Source: Halanaerobium sp051746665 (GTDB lineage Bacteria > Bacillota > Halanaerobiia > Halanaerobiales > Halanaerobiaceae). Taken from it: a stretch of 11,441 bases of DNA. Position 1 is the first letter of the stretch. Every line of letters starts with the position of its first letter. Where the stretch lies: NCBI GenBank assembly GCA_051746665.1, contig JBNJFG010000063.1:1-11441 (forward strand), given 5' to 3'. The position numbers were made by a program, and so were the translations under genes. Shown piece by piece: positions 1 through 7,500 of this stretch. Below the pieces are notes generated by a model that searched no databases, had not been told where the DNA came from, and saw only the letters and a list, made by a program, of their open reading frames with translations.

Positions 1-87
1 TTCCACACAGGTCTCTGCAATATTGTACTCAGCATCCATCTCATACTCATTCATCCACTCTTCTACTTTAAATGGTGCTATTTTCAT
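1..87 (-). CDS. Partial gene, N-terminal 29 codons; probable PLP-dependent aminotransferase
   Basis: The reading frame starts at an ATG at 85-87 and is open to the left edge of the window. It encodes MKIAPFKVEEWMNEYEMDAE followed by YNIAETCVE. A strong ribosome binding site (AAGGAGG) lies about seven bases upstream, which fixes the start. The pattern of a 'WMNEYE' segment followed by 'YNIAETCV' resembles, from memory, the N-termini of class I/II fold PLP-dependent aminotransferases of Firmicutes; the catalytic lysine would lie outside the window, so the function is tentative. A terminator-like hairpin and a REP-like palindrome separate it from the transporter operon, so it is probably a separate transcription unit with no obvious link to sugar use. 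That a gene starts here is much surer than the product. Confidence 0.7.
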   Translation of the reverse strand, partial: MKIAPFKVEEWMNEYEMDAEYNIAETCVE

Positions 88-108
88 TTTTTGGCCTCCT
101 TATTATTG

Positions 109-147
109 GTACCGGGTACTTGGTCAATTTTACCAAGTACCCGGTAC
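109..147. repeat. Perfect 16-bp inverted repeat, REP-like GGTACC hairpin
   Basis: The arms GTACCGGGTACTTGGT (109-124) and ACCAAGTACCCGGTAC (132-147) are exact reverse complements around a 7-base loop. Each arm also contains a small nested palindrome (GTACC-G-GGTAC). No T-run follows on either strand, so it is not a typical rho-independent terminator. It lies between the transporter terminator and the left-edge gene, just upstream of that gene's ribosome binding site. It shares the TGGTACC(G/T)GGTAC core with the hairpin at 4528-4567, which suggests a dispersed palindromic repeat. A protein-binding or mRNA leader role for the left-edge gene is an alternative. Confidence 0.75.
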
Positions 148-182
148 TCCATTATTTTAATTCTATCAGATAAAAGAGAAAA

Positions 183-221
183 ACTCTACCAGCTTAGCTA
201 GATTAGCTAATTAAGTAGAGT
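183..221 (-). terminator. Rho-independent terminator of the sugar transporter operon
   Basis: An outer stem ACTCTAC/GTAGAGT (183-189 and 215-221) and an inner stem TTAGCTA/TAGCTAA (194-200 and 204-210) form one long hairpin with a small internal bulge. On the minus strand it is followed by TTTTCTCTTTT (172-182), and it begins 26 bases after the malG stop codon. On the plus strand it is followed by CTTTTTT (222-228), so it could stop transcription in both directions, although no plus-strand gene approaches it. Confidence 0.85.
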
Positions 222-246
222 CTTTTTTGCTGAAAAATATAAATAT

Positions 247-1089
247 TTACTTGCCAGAGCCCATTGTCAGACCTCGAATAAAGTATTTTTGTAAGAAAAC
301 AAAAACTATAATTGTTGGTATAGTCGCCAGTATTGCTCCTGCTACCAGTACACTCCAGGAAGTAATAAAATTTCCTTTAAGTGTTGCCAGACCAGCAGTT
401 ACAGGTTTAAATTTATCATCACGCAGCAGAACTAAAGCCCAGATATAGTCGTTAAAAATCCAGGTGAACTCTAAAGTTCCAAGTGCTGCTAGAGCAGGCA
501 GTGAAAGTGGTAAATAAATTTTATAAAAAATCTTAAATTCTGAGGCACCATCTATTCTTGCTGCTTCAGATAATTCTTCCGGAATAGTTATCATATAATT
601 TCTTAAGAAAAAAGAACAAAAGCCCATCTGAAAGACTGTATGAATCATAATTAAGCCCCAATAATTATTATAAATTCCAAGATAATTGCTTAACCTGAAA
701 ACGGGAATTAAAAGAATCTGAAATGGAATTAACATCCCACCTACAAACATTAGATAAATGAACATATTCCCCTTAAATTTATATTTAGCCAGTGCAAAAC
801 CAACCAGAGATGATAAAGCTAGGGTTCCAATTAAAGAAGGGATAGTGATTATAAAACTATTTTTTAAGTATGTATTTAAATTACCTTCTGACCAGGCAGT
901 TCCAAAATTACTAAAAGTTATTTTTTCAGGAAAACTCCAAAATCCATTATTCATAATATCATCCATTGTTCTAATTGAAGTTAAAAATGCGCCAAATACA
1001 GGCAGCAGCCAGACTATTACAAAGAGCAGTAGAGCAATAAAGATCAAAGCATGTTTTATTCTCTTTTTTTGATGTATTGATAAATCCAT
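247..1089 (-). CDS. Sugar ABC transporter permease, MalG-like (CUT1 family)
   Basis: This 280-residue inner-membrane protein is one of the two channel subunits of a carbohydrate uptake transporter. Hydrophobic stretches at about 13-36, 80-101, 110-131, 143-162, 195-220 and 245-268 give the expected six membrane segments. The cytoplasmic EAA loop that contacts the ATPase is clear at about 172-195 (ELSEAARIDGASEF, then IYLPLSLP). The length and the C-terminal 'FIRGLTMGSGK' ending are typical of MalG/LacG-type subunits. Its ATG overlaps the stop codon of the upstream permease by one base (TAATG), so the two are translationally coupled, with a GGGGAG ribosome binding site inside the upstream gene. 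It is the last gene of the binding protein-permease-permease operon. The sugar cannot be read from the permease. Confidence 0.95.
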   Translation of the reverse strand: MDLSIHQKKRIKHALIFIALLLFVIVWLLPVFGAFLTSIRTMDDIMNNGFWSFPEKITFSNFGTAWSEGNLNTYLKNSFIITIPSLIGTLALSSLVGFALAKYKFKGNMFIYLMFVGGMLIPFQILLIPVFRLSNYLGIYNNYWGLIMIHTVFQMGFCSFFLRNYMITIPEELSEAARIDGASEFKIFYKIYLPLSLPALAALGTLEFTWIFNDYIWALVLLRDDKFKPVTAGLATLKGNFITSWSVLVAGAILATIPTIIVFVFLQKYFIRGLTMGSGK

Positions 1090-1955
1090 TATTCAAGCTC
1101 CCCTTTCCTGATCTGGCGTAGATAAATCACTATAAAAATAAACATAATTGCAAATAAAACTACGGCTATTGAAGCTCCATAACCCATATTATAATTTTTA
1201 AAAGCTTCAGTATACATGTAATGTGCTAAAACATTAGTCGAGTTAAAAGGTCCACCTCTGGTCATCATGCTGACAAAGTCAAAAGCTCGCAGTGACTGAA
1301 TCATAGTAATTACTATTACAATTACAGTAGTTGGCTTTAAAAGCGGTAAAATAATATATCTAAATCGCTGCCAGGGACTGGCTCCATCGATCCGAGAAGC
1401 CTCAATTACAGTTGGAGAAATAGCTGTCAATCCTGACAAAAATAAAAGCATAACATACCCAGTATGCCGCCAGACTGCTGCACCAATAACAGCATATAAA
1501 GCAGTGTTGGGATTACTTAACCAGCCTCTGGTTAACCCCTCTAAACCAATATAAGTTAAAGAATTATTTAAGAGTCCACCTTGTGGTTGATAAATCCAGG
1601 ACCAGATTAAACCAATTACAACCGGTGCTAAAATCATAGGCGAATAAATTGCTGCCTTATAGCCTCTTGCCCATCTGATTTCCTGACTTAAAAGCATAGC
1701 TAGAAAGAGGCCGACACTGACAGGGATTGCCATAAAAATAATCAGCCATTTAACATTATTAACTAAAGAAGTATAAAAAATAGGATCATTAAATAATTTT
1801 ATATAATTTTTTATACCCTGAAACTGAGGTGCTGTCATTCCATCCCAGTTTGTTAAACTCAAATACATCGTATAAATTGTTGGAGCAATAACCCAGACAG
1901 TATATAAACTTAAGGGCACTGATAAAAACAGCCATGGTATATGTTTTCTCTTCAA
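1089..1955 (-). CDS. Sugar ABC transporter permease, MalF-like (CUT1 family), TTG start
   Basis: This 288-residue inner-membrane permease is the partner of the MalG-like subunit. It has an N-terminal membrane anchor at about 8-29 and further hydrophobic spans near 68-90, 104-121, 152-176, 205-224 and 258-279. Its EAA loop is at about 184-207 (VIEASRIDGASPWQRF, then ILPLLKP). The start is TTG at 1953-1955, preceded by AGGAGGG at seven-base spacing. The next in-frame Met is residue 30, inside the first membrane span, so TTG is well supported. A weaker start codon here, after a stem-loop that follows the binding-protein gene, fits the usual need for much more binding protein than permease. No ATPase gene accompanies the pair, so a shared ATPase from another locus is inferred. 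Confidence 0.94.
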   Translation of the reverse strand: MKRKHIPWLFLSVPLSLYTVWVIAPTIYTMYLSLTNWDGMTAPQFQGIKNYIKLFNDPIFYTSLVNNVKWLIIFMAIPVSVGLFLAMLLSQEIRWARGYKAAIYSPMILAPVVIGLIWSWIYQPQGGLLNNSLTYIGLEGLTRGWLSNPNTALYAVIGAAVWRHTGYVMLLFLSGLTAISPTVIEASRIDGASPWQRFRYIILPLLKPTTVIVIVITMIQSLRAFDFVSMMTRGGPFNSTNVLAHYMYTEAFKNYNMGYGASIAVVLFAIMFIFIVIYLRQIRKGELE

Positions 1956-1977
1956 ATTTCAACCCTCCTAAAAATTA

Positions 1978-2006
1978 TCACCTGTGAGATATTAGCCCAC
2001 AGGTGA
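1978..2006 (-). promoter_or_regulatory. Intercistronic stem-loop between binding protein and permease genes
   Basis: TCACCTGTG (1978-1986) and CACAGGTGA (1998-2006) form a 9-bp perfect stem with an 11-base loop. It begins 12 bases after the binding-protein stop codon and ends about ten bases before the permease ribosome binding site. Only a short TAATTTTTA follows, so it is at most a leaky terminator. In similar operons (malE-malF is the classic case) such a structure protects the upstream mRNA or attenuates read-through, giving excess binding protein. That role here is inference. Confidence 0.7.
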
Positions 2007-2018
2007 ATTTAGTTTTAA

Positions 2019-3266
2019 TTAGTCATTGATAAAATTCTGGCGGTGTGCTTCCATTTGTTCCATGATTTCTCTGTAATTAGCTGGTGAATACCAGAATTCC
2101 ATTAAGGAATCCATTGTTTTGTCAGCTAGCTCTGGATCCATATCACGATCATAGAATTGAGCTAATTCGTCAGTTTCATCAATCATTTTTCTACCCTTAT
2201 TTGTTACGTCATCATATACATCAGCAGGCATATCTTTATTGGTTACCAATCTACCTAAATCTTCAGCAAATAAACGCTGTCCGTCTACTGAGCCAAGGAA
2301 GGCTATAAAATCTTTTGCTAATTCTGGATTAGGTGCTTTTGCAGGAACCATAAAACCATCTGTAGGTAAGTCTTCTGCAACCGGTACATCTTCGTCAATA
2401 ATTGGGAAACGGAAGAAGTTTAAGTCCTGACTTACTTCTTCAGAAGTTGCATCTAAAATAAACTGTCCCATTAAATACATTGCTGCATCCCCTCTGGATA
2501 AGAACTGTAGACCTTCCTGCCAGGAATAAGCTGCTGCATTTTCTACAAAATAATCATTTTCAATTAAGTACTTCCACTTTTCAAATACATCTGCTACTCT
2601 TTCATCTGTAAATGGAATATTACCCGCCATTAATTCTTTATGGAATTCGGCTCCATTAATTCGCATATTGAAATAGTCAAAGAAAGCAGCTGCAGTCCAG
2701 CGGAATTTAGTTCCAATTGCAAATGGAGTAATACCGTTTGCTTTTAAGGTTTCTCCTACTTCTAAGAATTCATCCCAGGTCTCAGGTTCTTCAAGACCAT
2801 ATTCTTCAAAAATTGATTCTCTGTAAAATACAGACCACCAGTAATAGTTATGAGGTAAAAAGTAAGCTTTACCATCATAAATACTTATACTCTGAAAAGC
2901 TTTTGGGAATTTCTCGTAGAAATTTTCTTCTTCCCAGACATCGGAAATATCCATAACCAGATCTCTATCTACAAAATAGCCTGCTCTATTGCCGGCAAAC
3001 CAACTAAATACATCTGGTGGATTATCAGAAGTTAACCAGACTCTAATTGCCTGCTTGAAATCTTCATGAGCTGTAATGTTTAATTCAACATCAACATCAG
3101 GATTCATTTCTTCATACTGAGCCACTAATTCTTTCATTGCTGCTCTTGGAGCTGGGTCACTTGTATAAGTATTAACAACTAAAGTATCCTGAGCCGCGGC
3201 AGAGAAAGAAAAAACTAAAACCATAACTAAAGTAATTGTAATAAGTGAAAAATTCTTAAAATTCAT
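2019..3266 (-). CDS. Sugar ABC transporter solute-binding protein (CUT1, family 1 type)
   Basis: This 415-residue secreted protein captures the sugar and delivers it to the two downstream permeases. Residues 1-25 form a signal peptide: Lys4 after a short N-region, a hydrophobic core around 7-21, and an A-A-A|Q-D cleavage site near residue 25. There is no lipobox cysteine, so it should be a free periplasmic protein rather than a lipoprotein. The mature part has the family layout: an early 'MKELVAQYEEMNPDVDVEL' segment, 'NPPDVFSWFAGN' near 82-93, 'YDGKAYFLPHNYYWWSVFYR' near 130-149 and a late 'DGFMVPAKAPNPELAKDFIAFL' segment. The many Trp, Tyr and Phe residues suit sugar stacking, and the protein is clearly acidic. 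The ATG has an AAGGGGG ribosome binding site. It is the first gene of the operon, behind a LacI-type operator. The ligand is unknown; beta-galactosides or beta-glucosides are inferred from the neighbours. Confidence 0.95.
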   Translation of the reverse strand: MNFKNFSLITITLVMVLVFSFSAAAQDTLVVNTYTSDPAPRAAMKELVAQYEEMNPDVDVELNITAHEDFKQAIRVWLTSDNPPDVFSWFAGNRAGYFVDRDLVMDISDVWEEENFYEKFPKAFQSISIYDGKAYFLPHNYYWWSVFYRESIFEEYGLEEPETWDEFLEVGETLKANGITPFAIGTKFRWTAAAFFDYFNMRINGAEFHKELMAGNIPFTDERVADVFEKWKYLIENDYFVENAAAYSWQEGLQFLSRGDAAMYLMGQFILDATSEEVSQDLNFFRFPIIDEDVPVAEDLPTDGFMVPAKAPNPELAKDFIAFLGSVDGQRLFAEDLGRLVTNKDMPADVYDDVTNKGRKMIDETDELAQFYDRDMDPELADKTMDSLMEFWYSPANYREIMEQMEAHRQNFIND

Positions 3267-3299
3267 TAAAAATAACCCCCTTTTGATTTTTGAGAAAGA

Positions 3300-3314
3300 T
3301 TTAAACGTTTTAAA
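3300..3314 (-). promoter_or_regulatory. LacI-type operator of the transporter operon
   Basis: TTTAAACGTTTTAAA is a near-perfect palindrome around a central CG (3306-3307). It is the exact reverse complement of the site in front of lacI and is contained in the perfect palindrome in front of the GH3 gene. It lies 34-48 bases before the binding-protein start codon, downstream of the most likely promoter, where a bound repressor would block elongation. A central CpG is the step into which the hinge leucine of LacI-family proteins inserts. Confidence 0.75.
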
Positions 3315-3354
3315 TTTTTATTAAAATATCCCTCCTTTTGATGATTGATACTGA

Positions 3355-3385
3355 TATTTACTAGCAAAGAACAGCCTTCAGTCAA
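3355..3385 (-). promoter_or_regulatory. Candidate promoter of the transporter operon
   Basis: A good -35 (TTGACT, 3380-3385) lies just after the lacI stop codon. Possible -10 elements are TAGTAA (3358-3363, 16-base spacing, preceded by TGC) and TAAATA (3355-3360, 19-base spacing). Neither is ideal. The leader would be roughly 85 bases and contain an orphan Shine-Dalgarno sequence and the operator. Confidence 0.4.
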
Positions 3386-3405
3386 TTTTATCAAATTAAT
3401 TATTA

Positions 3406-4410
3406 TTAAAGTTTCCGACTGGAGTCTCTAATAATTAGTTCAGTCGGAAAGATAAAAAACTTTTCTTTAGGACTTAGCGATTTCCCAGCAATCCTTTTGA
3501 GCAAAATTTCTGCTGCTTTAGCTCCCATTTGGCTGACTGGGATATTAACAGTAGTTAAAGCCGGATTATAGAAATTAGCCATTTTAATATTATCAATTCC
3601 AATAACTGATATTTCTGCTGGTACTTCAACTTTTTTAGCGATCAAAGCCTGAATTACGCCAATTGCAATCTCATCATTTAAACAGACAACTGCCGTTGGT
3701 TTTTCAGCTCTGGCTGCTAGTTTTTTACCGACTGCATAACCACCCTCCATTTTTAGATAATCATAATAAATATTTTCTTCTTTAAGTTCTAGTTCATGTT
3801 TGGTTAGAGCACTTTTAAAACCATTTAATCTTTCCAGACTCTGGCCGGCAAAAGCTAGATTTTTGTGACCTAAAGAAATCAAATAATCAGCCGCCTGATA
3901 AGCAGCATGATAGACATCACTTTTTACTACGGGTATTAAATCATGGTCTACACCATCGCGGTCTACAAAAACAACTGGAACATTTTGCTTAACCAGTTCG
4001 ATAATAAGTTCAGTATGTTCTGCCATCACATCTCCCACACAGGCAAAAATAGCACCATCAACCTGGCCAGAACGGAACATATTAATATATCTTAGTTCTT
4101 CTTCACTCTGATAATCAGTACTGCAGAGAATAACATTAAAATCCTGACTGCGCACATAATCTTTAATTGACTGGGCCAGCTCCGCAAAAAATGGATTGAC
4201 TACTTCTGGAATCACCAGGCCAATAGTATTGGTTGATTTCTTTACTAAAGCTCTTGCTCTTGCATTTGGTATATAATTAAGATCTTCTGCAATATTTTTA
4301 ATTCGAATTTTAGTATCTTTATTTACTTTATCGCTGTCATTAAGAGCCAGTGAAACTGTTGCTAAAGAAACACCGGCTTTACTGGCAATATCATTTAAAG
4401 TTACAGCCAT
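3406..4410 (-). CDS. LacI-family transcriptional regulator, probable local repressor
   Basis: This 334-residue DNA-binding protein has the standard LacI layout. The helix-turn-helix is at about 4-24 (TLNDIASKAGVSLATVSLAL). The hinge helix is at about 48-56 (PNARARALV) with Leu55 at the position that inserts into the central CpG of the operator. The periplasmic-binding-protein-like effector domain runs from about residue 62 (NTIGLVIPEVVNPFFAEL) to the C-terminus, with 'CLNDEIAIGVIQAL' and 'VIGIDNIKMANFYNPALTTV' as family landmarks. The ATG has a GAGGTG ribosome binding site at seven-base spacing. It sits between the hydrolase operon it probably controls and the transporter operon, with one copy of its likely operator before each of the three units, including its own. 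The overall style is close to CcpA/DegA-type sugar repressors. The inducer is unknown, perhaps galactose, allolactose-like products or a disaccharide. Confidence 0.94.
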   Translation of the reverse strand: MAVTLNDIASKAGVSLATVSLALNDSDKVNKDTKIRIKNIAEDLNYIPNARARALVKKSTNTIGLVIPEVVNPFFAELAQSIKDYVRSQDFNVILCSTDYQSEEELRYINMFRSGQVDGAIFACVGDVMAEHTELIIELVKQNVPVVFVDRDGVDHDLIPVVKSDVYHAAYQAADYLISLGHKNLAFAGQSLERLNGFKSALTKHELELKEENIYYDYLKMEGGYAVGKKLAARAEKPTAVVCLNDEIAIGVIQALIAKKVEVPAEISVIGIDNIKMANFYNPALTTVNIPVSQMGAKAAEILLKRIAGKSLSPKEKFFIFPTELIIRDSSRKL

Positions 4411-4433
4411 CTAAACACCTCATTTAAGCTTTA

Positions 4434-4448
4434 TTTAAAACGTTTAAA
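4434..4448 (-). promoter_or_regulatory. LacI-type operator in front of lacI (autoregulation)
   Basis: TTTAAAACGTTTAAA is centred on the CG at 4441-4442. The symmetry extends to 4433-4450 with one mismatch. It begins just downstream of a perfect TATAAT and would overlap or directly follow the transcription start, a classic repression position. It is the exact reverse complement of the site at 3300-3314. Confidence 0.75.
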
Positions 4449-4450
4449 AT

Positions 4451-4490
4451 ATTATATTATTAGAATACCAAATTTTCTAACAATTTGCAA
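4451..4490 (-). promoter_or_regulatory. Candidate promoter(s) of the lacI-family gene
   Basis: Two overlapping arrangements are visible on the minus strand: TTGCAA (4485-4490) with TATTCT (4462-4467) at 17-base spacing, and TTGTTA (4478-4483) with TAATAT (4454-4459) at 18-base spacing. The latter merges with a perfect TATAAT (4451-4456). Both place the start of transcription right at the operator. Confidence 0.5.
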
Positions 4491-4527
4491 GATTTATTTA
4501 AATTTTCTTTATTCACACCGCTTTTAG

Positions 4528-4567
4528 TGGTACCTGATCCAAAAAGGCGGTTTTGTACCAGGTACCA
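4528..4567. repeat. Imperfect 17-bp inverted repeat, REP-like GGTACC hairpin after lacZ
   Basis: TGGTACCTGATCCAAAA (4528-4544) pairs with TTTTGTACCAGGTACCA (4551-4567) with two mismatches around the loop AGGCGG. It lies 25 bases after the lacZ stop codon. No T-run follows on the minus strand, so simple rho-independent termination is doubtful. A second, mutually exclusive pairing exists between ACCGCTTTT (4517-4525) and AAAAAGGCGGT (4541-4551). The core TGGTACC(T)GGTAC recalls the perfect hairpin at 109-147, which favours a dispersed palindromic element over an operon-specific signal. It may still act as a 3' mRNA stabiliser for lacZ. Confidence 0.65.
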
Positions 4568-4592
4568 GATATTTAAAAGATCAGGTGCTTAG

Positions 4593-7500
4593 TTAATAGT
4601 CTATTCCCTTAAATTTAAGTTGAAATTCAAATTCCTTGAGCTCCAACTCATATTTAGCTAATCGTTTCGGACCACAGGAAGTACTGCCAAGACCACGATT
4701 TTTATGAATTAAATCTAAATAAATTTCATCTCTTTGAGGAAGTTCACAATCATGATCAGCCTGTTCTAAATCATCACTTGTATAGTAGTGAGCAGTAAAG
4801 TCAAACTCCTTAGAATTATAGAATTCAATCCCAGCTCCAGCTCTATTTTTTAACTCCAACCATTTTGTGTCAGAGCGATTTCCATTAGCCTGAGGATAAA
4901 CATAGGGTGTATGCAGCTCTTTTACTTTTTTGTTGAAAAGATCAATATAGGCTGCTCTTTTACTGTCAGGATAGGATTCTCCTGGTCCTCTACCAAACCA
5001 GCGAACATTATCCAGCTCCTGATTTAATTCTAATTTTAGTGAAATTTTTGGTATTGAATGTGCTTTTTGATCAGCAAATTCACCAGCTGCAGTCAGCTCA
5101 ACTTCACCATTACTATAAATTCTATAATCAAGCTCTGCCTTAATAATTAAATCCTTTGCCGCAGGAGCAATTGTATAGCGGCTTTTTATCAGCACAAAGT
5201 TATTTTCTGCCTCCACAACTTTTAGTTCATCCAGACGCTGACTTAACTGATTAATACCGGCTTTTTCCCAGGCTTTAGTATAATTATAAGTAATATCAGT
5301 CCGATCATTATCAATTGGTGCTCTCCAAAAGCTGAGTTCTGGACCTTTTTCCAGCAAAGTTTTAGCTCGATAGCTATAATCAACAATTTGACCGGTACCT
5401 TTATCAAAATAAATACTGAAATTACTGCCTACAATTTTTAAATAAAGATCACTTTCTTGTAAAATCAAAGCTTGAGTTTTTAAATGACTGTGTTCTGGAT
5501 GATAGAGGCGATCAAAAATAAATGGTAATTTAAACTGCTTAAATGTTATTTGATGTCCGGCAGCTGCCCACTTCTGATTTGAGTCTAAAACAATACTAAA
5601 ATTAAGATAGCTTTCAGCTGGTAAATTAGCTCCAATTTCTCTTGCTTTTTCTTCAATTAGCCGTTCTAAATGGCTAAAATTGAGTTCTGCAATTTTAAAT
5701 TCTTTTTCTGCTCCAGCTGCAAGTTCAAACTTCAAACTGCCGCTTTTAATTACCATCCCAGCAGTTTTAAGCTCCCATTCCAGTCTGTAATCTGAACTGT
5801 CAATAAAATCAAATTGATTTTCAATTTTAACTTTAGCTTCTTTAAAATCAAAATCTCTTATTTTAAAAGGTGCCATCACATATTTATATTCAGTTAGACC
5901 CGGTGAAGGACTGCGGTCAGGAAATACCAGCCCATTAATATTAAAGTTTTTATCATTAGGCAGATCTCCAAAATCTCCCCCATAGGTATAGCAAATTTCT
6001 CCAGCTGAATTTTTAGCTGCAATTCCCTGATCCAGCCAGTCCCAGATAAATCCACCCTGGGCGGAAGGATACTTATAAAATACTTCCCAATATTCCTTTA
6101 GTTCTCCCGGACCATTACCCATTGCATGAGCATATTCACATAAAATTACCGGTTTTTCTTGCTTTTTAGCAAGTTCTGCAGTCTGCTCTATTGTTGGATA
6201 CATCGGACCTATAATATCTACTATTTCTTGTTTACTATCACCCTCATAATGAATTGGTCTCGTCGGATCTAATCTGTGAGTTAACTGCTCCATATTGCGG
6301 TGGTTATCACCAAAACCAGATTCATTACCCAAGGACCAGATAATTATTGAAGGATGATTTTTTAAGTGTTCAACCATCCTCTCCATTCTATCTAGAAAAG
6401 CTGCTCGCCACTCCTCTGAATCAGCTAATTCATTCCAGCGTCCAACCGGCTCCATGCCGTGACATTCTATATCAGTTTCTGCCATCACATAAAGTCCATA
6501 TTTATCACAGAGTTCATAAAAATAGGGATGATTTGGATAATGGGCAGTACGCACGGCATTAATATTATGTTTTTTCATTAATAAAATATCTGCTTCCATC
6601 TTGTCCCTGCTGACAGCCCGCCCCAGTTCCGGATCAAAATCATGTCTGTTGACCCCTCTAATCATTACCGGCTTTCCATTTACTAAAAGCTGAGCATCCT
6701 TAATTTCAACTGTTCTAAAAGCAGCTTTCTGTCTGATAGTCTGAATTTTATCTCCTTTAGGGTTCAGCAGCTTAACTTCCAGCTGATACAGATAAGGATT
6801 TTCGGCTGACCAGGCTGTTGCTTCTGATATTTCCAATTCAGCTTTAAAATTATTGAGCCTTGTTTTTTTTATCTCAGATAGCTTTATTATCTCTTCTGCT
6901 GCTTTAACACCCTGATCATATAACTCAATTTTAATTTCAGCTCCCTCAGAAATATATTCCTGATAAGAAAGCACCTGAAAATAACAATTTAAAACTCCTA
7001 ATTTTTCTTTGCTTTTAAACTCACTTTCAATTTTAAAATCTTCAATCTGGAAAAATGGCTGTGAATAGAGATAGACATCACGATAAATCCCGCTTAACCA
7101 CCACATATCCTGATCTTCTAAATAACTTCCATCTGACCATTTTATAACCTTAACAGCCAGTACATTTATCCCACCATAATTTAAATACTCACTTAAATCA
7201 AATTCAGCAGCTAATCTGCTCCCCTGACTGTAGCCAACATATTTTCCGTTCAACCAGAGATAAAATGCAGAATCAACTCCTTCAAAACGAATCAGATTTT
7301 GCTCCGCTTCTAAATCAGAACTTAAATAAAATTCTTTTCTATAAAGACCGGCTGGATTTATAGAAGGAACTTTAGGTGGATCAACTGGAAAAGGATAATT
7401 GACATTTGTGTAATGTGGTTTTCCATAACCCTCAAGCTGCCAGTTAGAAGGAACATTGATCTGATCCCAATCTGAGCTAGAAAAATCTTTTCTATAAAAT

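Noticed and set aside
88..246. Riboswitch or small RNA in the gap between the left-edge gene and malG
   Set aside because: The gap is explained by the terminator and the perfect GGTACC hairpin. No conserved riboswitch core was recognised.
758..1072. Plus-strand open frame opposite the MalG-like permease gene (and similar ones at 227-448, 2084-2430, 2738-2956, 6347-6562, 9518-9956 and 10369-10665)
   Set aside because: Each lies opposite a strongly supported gene. The translations show no recognisable domain, and I saw no convincing ribosome binding site. They are shadows of the minus-strand genes.
4528..4567. Rho-independent terminator of lacZ
   Set aside because: The hairpin is real, but the minus-strand sequence after it (ACTAAAAGCGG) lacks a T-run, so it is reported as a repeat or structure instead.
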